Below are positions 58,889 to 64,000 of a stretch of DNA of 64,000 nucleotides, one piece after another; within the stretch, counting starts at the first letter, position 1, and each line of letters opens with the position of its first letter. The notes under the pieces are model-generated. The model was not told where the DNA came from. It made no database searches and saw nothing but the letters and a program-made list of their open reading frames with translations. The stretch comes from Piromyces finnis (lineage: Eukaryota; Neocallimastigomycota; Neocallimastigomycetes; Neocallimastigales; Neocallimastigaceae), in contig MCFH01000003.1 in the NCBI GenBank assembly GCA_002104945.1, forward strand, positions 1,302,001 through 1,366,000. The letters run 5' to 3'. The translations under genes and the position numbers were made by a program.

Positions 58889-59692
58889 TTAATTTTCAAT
58901 AAGGTATTTTAAAGTAGCTTCTAAATCACCATTGTTTTGTTGTAAGTACTTTTCGGCATCATCTTTGCTGATATCCATTTCATTCATCTTTTTATATATA
59001 TTTTAAAAAAATAATCTAAATTAATATCATTATATATAATACCTTTTTACATATATTAAATTAACTTACAACGACATCAACATCATCCTTATTTATTTTG
59101 ACATCTTGCTTTTTACTATATAATAAATTTTTGTATTTTATATTTTATTATAAATTAAGAAATTCTAAATTATAAATTTTTATTAATGAAATTTTAATTA
59201 CTCATTAACTAAAGCCTTGTTCTTCTTTTTTTCTTCCATTGCTACATTAATAGCCTTAAATATATTATATTTATTATGATATTAATATATTTTATGAGAT
59301 TTAAAATTTATTATAGTCAAGTAAAAGTATTTTTATATAATCATTGAAAAAAAAAAAAAAGAAAAATAAAAAATTAAAAATAAAAAAATTTCTTAATACG
59401 TGAAATAATACATTTTAATACATAATACAATTAAAAATAAAAATAAAAAAAAAAAAAAAAGAAAATCACCTTGTTTAATTTATCTTCATCATGAGCATGA
59501 TTTAATTCATCAAAATAGTCATTAATATTTTTTAAATCCTAAAATTTAAAATTTTCTATAATTTTAGTAAAGTATTCTAAAATTATTATTATTTTATAAA
59601 TTAATTCATACCTTAGAGGCCATTCCTTGGTGACCATTTTGTTGTTGTTCTTCTTCACCTTCAGTGTTTGACTTTTCCTTGTTATTTGACAT
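58889..59692 (-). CDS. HYPK: HYPK-like UBA protein, NatA N-acetyltransferase cofactor
   Basis: Five short exons (59692-59612, 59538-59470, 59254-59202, 59115-59070, 58987-58889) keep frame and give 115 residues, the normal size for HYPK. None is long enough to stand out as an ORF. The N-terminus is acidic and Gln-rich. A basic helix follows (EEKKKNKALVN), and the C-terminus is a UBA-like three-helix domain: INKDDVDVVMNEMDISKDDAEKYLQQNNGD split across exons, then LEATLKYLIEN. HYPK binds the ribosome-associated NatA complex (Naa10/Naa15), tunes co-translational N-terminal acetylation and has chaperone activity. The likeness to nascent-polypeptide-associated complex alpha is limited to the UBA, and there is no NAC domain. 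Confidence 0.85.
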
Positions 59693-60748
59693 TTTATTTA
59701 AATATTTACTATTGAAATAATTAGTATTCAAAGTATTTTTATTTTTTTCATTGTATTTTTATTTCAAAAAATGTATAATATTACATTACATTTTGATTGG
59801 TTATCCATTGAAATCTTTTCATTCAAAATTTATATGAACTTAAATAATTTAAAATTAATTAAAAAGTTACTTTTAAAAACTATAAAATTATTCTCTTGCT
59901 GCTTTTTATATGGAAGATATTGGGAACAATCGTTATAGAAATATAATTATAGCATATTATTGTAATTAGTTATTTTTTTATATTTGATGCACTACTTATG
60001 ATTAAATACTTTTTTTTTTTTTTTTTTTTAAAAGAAACCATCTTTTTAAATTTTCAATTTGAAAAATTTTGTAATCATATCATTATAATTATTTAGTATA
60101 TGACAGTTAATGGATATAATGGACATCCATTGATATTTTAACAAGGATATTTATTATTAGTAGCATGATCAATATCATGTTTTTTTTCTTTTATTAAAAT
60201 TTTCATTTTATTTTATTTTATTGATATCTTTATATGATAAAAGTGTATATAAAATATAAAATATAAAAATATACTATTTTGTTAATATTAGAATAGTATA
60301 TTTTCATTGTAATAATTTAAATAGTTAATAATTTTAAAAAAAGAAATGTAGACCCATTATAAAATAATTTATACCTTTTTTAAAAATTTAAAAAAAAAAT
60401 TAAGGGAATAATGAAATTTTTTCATAAAATTATTTTTTAAATCTTATACTAATAATATTGAAATTGTATAAATTAAGATTTATAATATTAATAGATATAA
60501 TACAATAAAGGTTTATATTTTATAAACCTTAAACTTTATTAGAAGTGTAATTTTTATAATTCATTATAAAATAATGTTACTCACAATTAAAAGACAATAT
60601 TTGAATTTCAAAAGAAAACTACAAATACTTTATTCATTATACATTTTTTTTTTTTTAACAAAAAAATAACAGTAGTTAATATATATAAATATTTTAGAAG
60701 ACTTTTTTTAGAATAGTAGGTTGCTGTTAAAATATAGCAATTTAGGAG
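59693..60748. other. Divergent spacer upstream of HYPK and talin
   Basis: AT-rich 1.05 kb that should hold both promoters. No gene is seen. Confidence 0.65.
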
Positions 60749-63700
60749 ATGCCAAACCAGATCTTTTTAAGGATTACCTGTGATAAAACAGGAAATAATA
60801 AGACATTAGAAGTAATTTATTAAACTATTATTATTATTACTTTTTTTTCTTTTTTTTCGAAATAATATATTTTAATCATGGTAATTTTTTTTTTTTCTTT
60901 AAAAATACAAAAAGTTTAACGATGAACTTCGGGTATCAGAAGTGTATGAAAAATTAAATGAAAAATTTGGAGTGAGCCCAGAGGAAAATTTCATGCTATA
61001 TCGTCCATCTAAGAAAATGTATTTAAACTCTGGTAGAATATTATATTCATACGAATTTTCAAATGAGGAATCATTAATATATAGATCTCCAATAAGAATG
61101 ATAAAAATTAAATTAATGGATAATGCTACAAAGTTATTTTCTGTAAATGACTCAGAACCCATTTCAAATATTTTAGATATAGTGTTAGATAAAATTAAAA
61201 TTAGTAAGTATTAATATATATTTATGTTAGTTTGTATTATAAAATATTATTAAATACTAACTTTTTAAAAAATTTTAAAAAAATAAAAGATATTGATAGT
61301 AAAGATGAATATTGCTTTGTAAAAGATGACCCTGATTTTGATAAAAAAAAAGTTGATAAAAATGCTCCAAAATATTCATGTTTAGCAACAAAAAATATAA
61401 AATGGTTGGATCCAACTCAAACTCTATGCTATGAAAATATTGAAGCAAATGATGTTCTTGTTTTAAAAAAAAAGTTATTTTACACTGATGAAAGATTAAA
61501 TAGAAATGATAAAGTTCAAGTTAATTTAATTTATAATCAAGTTAAGGAGTCTATTATAAATGGTGTGAATCCATGTACATTAGAAGAAGCTATTTTATTA
61601 GCAGCTATTCAATGTCAAGTTCAATATGGTGATTGTGATTTAGAAAAAGTTAAAGTTAATAATATAATAAAGTAAGAACTTTTAAGAGAAAACTAAAAAA
61701 ATAATATATTTATAATACATATTCATTTAATAATAACTATAATAACTAACATATTCTAAACCGAAAATTAAAATAAAATTTTAATATGTAGTATTGATGA
61801 ATGCTTACCCCCTGATTATAGAAAAACCAAAAAAATTGAAAAATTAATTTCAGATGAATATATAAAGTTAAAAGGAATTTCTGAGTTCGATGGAAAATTT
61901 AGATATGTTCAAATGTGTAGATCACTTAAAACATATGGAACAACATTTTTCTTGGTTAAAGTAAAAGCAATTTAATACATATTAGATATAATCATTAAAA
62001 TAATATTAAAATTATAATTTTAACTATATAATATAATATAAATATTATATTTAAATGATTTGTAGGAAAAAAATGCCAAAAAGAAGAATAAACTTATGCC
62101 AATTCTTCTCGGTGTTACAAAAGAATCAATAATAAAAGTTAATCCAGAAACAAAGGAGGTTATTGAAGAATGGAAGTTTAAGACTTTCAAACGTTGGAAT
62201 TATAATAGTACATCGTAAGTTGCTTAACTCTATATAATATAATAAAATGAAATTTATTGAAATGATAATATTTTTAAATAATTATAACTAATTTTTAATA
62301 CATTATATTAAAAATAGATTTACCATAGATTTTGGTGAAAATAAGGATTCAAACTATGTTGTTGAAACTGATCAAGGAGTGGAAATTGCAAAATTAATTA
62401 ATGATTATATTAAACTTTTATTCAAAATGAAAAATAAAACAGAAAAGAAGGAAGAAGTTGAAGAAAAAGAAGAAATAGCACAAGTTACAGAAGAGATTCC
62501 AGTCAGTGTAGTAAAAAATAAGATTGAAGTTGAAGTTAAAAAAGAAGTAGTAGTCAATGATTATTTAGATATATTAAATAGCGCTCTTATGTATCTTAAC
62601 AAAGCGGAAGAATGTATTATACAATCTGTAGCAAATAATAATAATATTTTTTTGAATAAAACTTATTATCAAAACTTTAAAATCATAAGTTCTAATATTG
62701 ATACCACAAATGATAACATTAAAAAGTTAGGACCATTATCTAAGGAGGACGATATTGAAAAAATATGTAATAAAATATTAACAATTGCTAGTTCAATTGA
62801 AGAGATAACAACTTTAGTTGTTTTTAATTCATGCTATTTAATAAATAATAATTTAGCTAGAAATCAAAAAGTTAAGGAGAAGGAATCAAGTTTATTAATA
62901 AAAAATTATTACTTTAAAGGTGGAAAAGATATTAAAAGCAATTCGCTTTATTTTATTCCAGACGATGAATCAGTATGTAGTTCTGTAAAAAGTAGGGATT
63001 CATTGACTCGTGATGAATTAAGTATTGGATCTTTTGATTCAAAAATAAATGATAATAGTGAAAATATCAAATTTATTGCTGATAAAATATTCTTACCCGA
63101 AGAATATAAAGTAATTACACACACTAAATATATTATAGAATCATTAAAGGAAACTATTATCAATAATAATGATTTACAGCGTTACACAATATTAAGTATT
63201 GATACACGTATTATTGTTGAAGTTTTGAATAAACTTAAAATTAATATATATGAAAATATTCCAGGAAAATCTGATTGTAATAGTTTTATAAAGAAAATTT
63301 CTGAAGTAAAAAACAATTTTACTTTACTACAAGAAAATATTACAAATGAGACTATAGATATTGAAGATAATGATGATGAAGAAACCACCGATAACCAATT
63401 TGAAGAACGTTATATTGATATGATTAATAACATTGAAAAAAGTTCAAATATTGTGTTTGATTTATCAAAAGATAACTATATTTCAATGATATCTTCCATA
63501 AGACAACTTCAGGAACATTTTAATGAGGTAAAATAATTTAAAGATAAAAGTAAATCCTTATTAAAAGGTTAATAAACTTATTAACATTTTCATAATATAT
63601 AAATAATTTATAATATTTTTTGAATTAGATGTATCCATATTCATATAAAGTTTGTGTTAAGGAATATAAAAATATGAAAGCTTCAACATATTTAAAAAAA

Positions 63701-64000
63701 TGTACGCTTTTCTTAAATTTGTTTTCATTATATATAAATGATATTAAAAAAATGTACGGTGATTATAAAAATTTAGAAGTCGAAGATCGTGAAGCTTATG
63801 ATAATGCTTATGGTGAACTTCAATCATTAATAGATATGTTGAGAACCATACCAAAACCCGAAATCAAAGAAGAAAAGAAAGAAGTAGAAGAAACATTAAA
63901 CTTCTATAATGATGTATTGGCAGATTCAGATTTAACTAGGTTGAATAAATTGATAGAAATTTTAAATAATTGTCCAGGCTTAAATGATATTCCAAAAAAA
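60749..64000 (+). CDS. TLN: Talin-like FERM cytoskeletal protein, N-terminal part (runs off window)
   Basis: Seven exons (60749-60811, 60915-61203, 61290-61671, 61792-61960, 62066-62214, 62318-63527, 63629-64000, open at the edge) give 878 residues so far. The first 385 read as a talin head with subdomains F0-F1-F2-F3: F0/F1 starts MPNQIFLRITCDKTG; the F1-F2 border has WLDPTQTL, VLVLKKKLFYTDER and VQVNLIYNQVKESIINGVNP; F2 has AILLAAIQCQVQYGD; F3 has KFKTFKRWNYNS joined to FTIDFGENKDSNYVVET and the long helix EIAKLINDYIKLL. A Lys/Glu-rich linker and predicted helices compatible with the rod follow. Talin links membrane receptors to actin and recruits vinculin. The tail and any actin-binding THATCH domain lie outside the window. 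Confidence 0.85.

Overview
The window is extremely AT-rich eukaryotic nuclear DNA. Genes carry many short GT-AG introns. Spacers are full of homopolymers and (AAT)n, (TAAA)n and (ATTACT)n microsatellites. Several proteins are typical of fungi: an Spt23/Mga2-type membrane-anchored transcription factor, an Asi-type membrane RING protein, a GRIP golgin and Kre33/NAT10. A talin-like gene is also present, which Dikarya lack. Together with the base composition this suggests an early-diverging zoosporic fungus, most likely an anaerobic gut fungus (Neocallimastigomycota). That assignment is inference from composition and gene content. No search was run.

1-17 kb is a rearranged, duplicated accessory region. 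Two nearly identical Sen1/senataxin-like SF1 helicase genes (973-3924 and 12134-14965, minus strand) lie about 11 kb apart. Each is next to a HECT ubiquitin-ligase gene. Only the 3' end of the first HECT gene is in the window (349-714, plus strand). The second (6355-9444, minus strand, with probable extra 5' exons to 10614) joins MATH-like, coiled-coil, SH3 and HECT segments. Decayed pieces of the same neighbourhood are visible: a broken copy of exon 1 of the membrane-protein gene at 17096 (5832-5960) and a possible helicase scrap (about 11080-11225).

17-30 kb holds a two-TM protein of unknown function (17096-18050), a single-pass TM protein with an SH3 domain (19472-21272), the RNA cytidine acetyltransferase Kre33/NAT10 (22413-27119) and the snoRNP/U4 protein Snu13 (28418-29457). 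The last two both act in rRNA maturation.

33-50 kb holds the Spt23/Mga2-like factor (32971-37245), a DDX42-like DEAD-box helicase (39066-41718) and a large GRIP-domain golgin (42811-49584).

51-64 kb holds a probable composite gene with a catalytically impaired Nudix fold, two CCCH fingers and a W2 (eIF5 C-terminal type) domain (51526-54884). It is followed by an Asi1/Asi3-like RING protein (55937-58338), HYPK (58889-59692) and the first 878 residues of a talin (60749 to the window end).

Exon structures were built by hand from GT/AG sites and reading phase. All multi-exon models given here keep frame across every junction, except one intron in the second HECT gene that lacks a usable AG. No tRNA, rRNA, CRISPR array or intact transposon was recognised.
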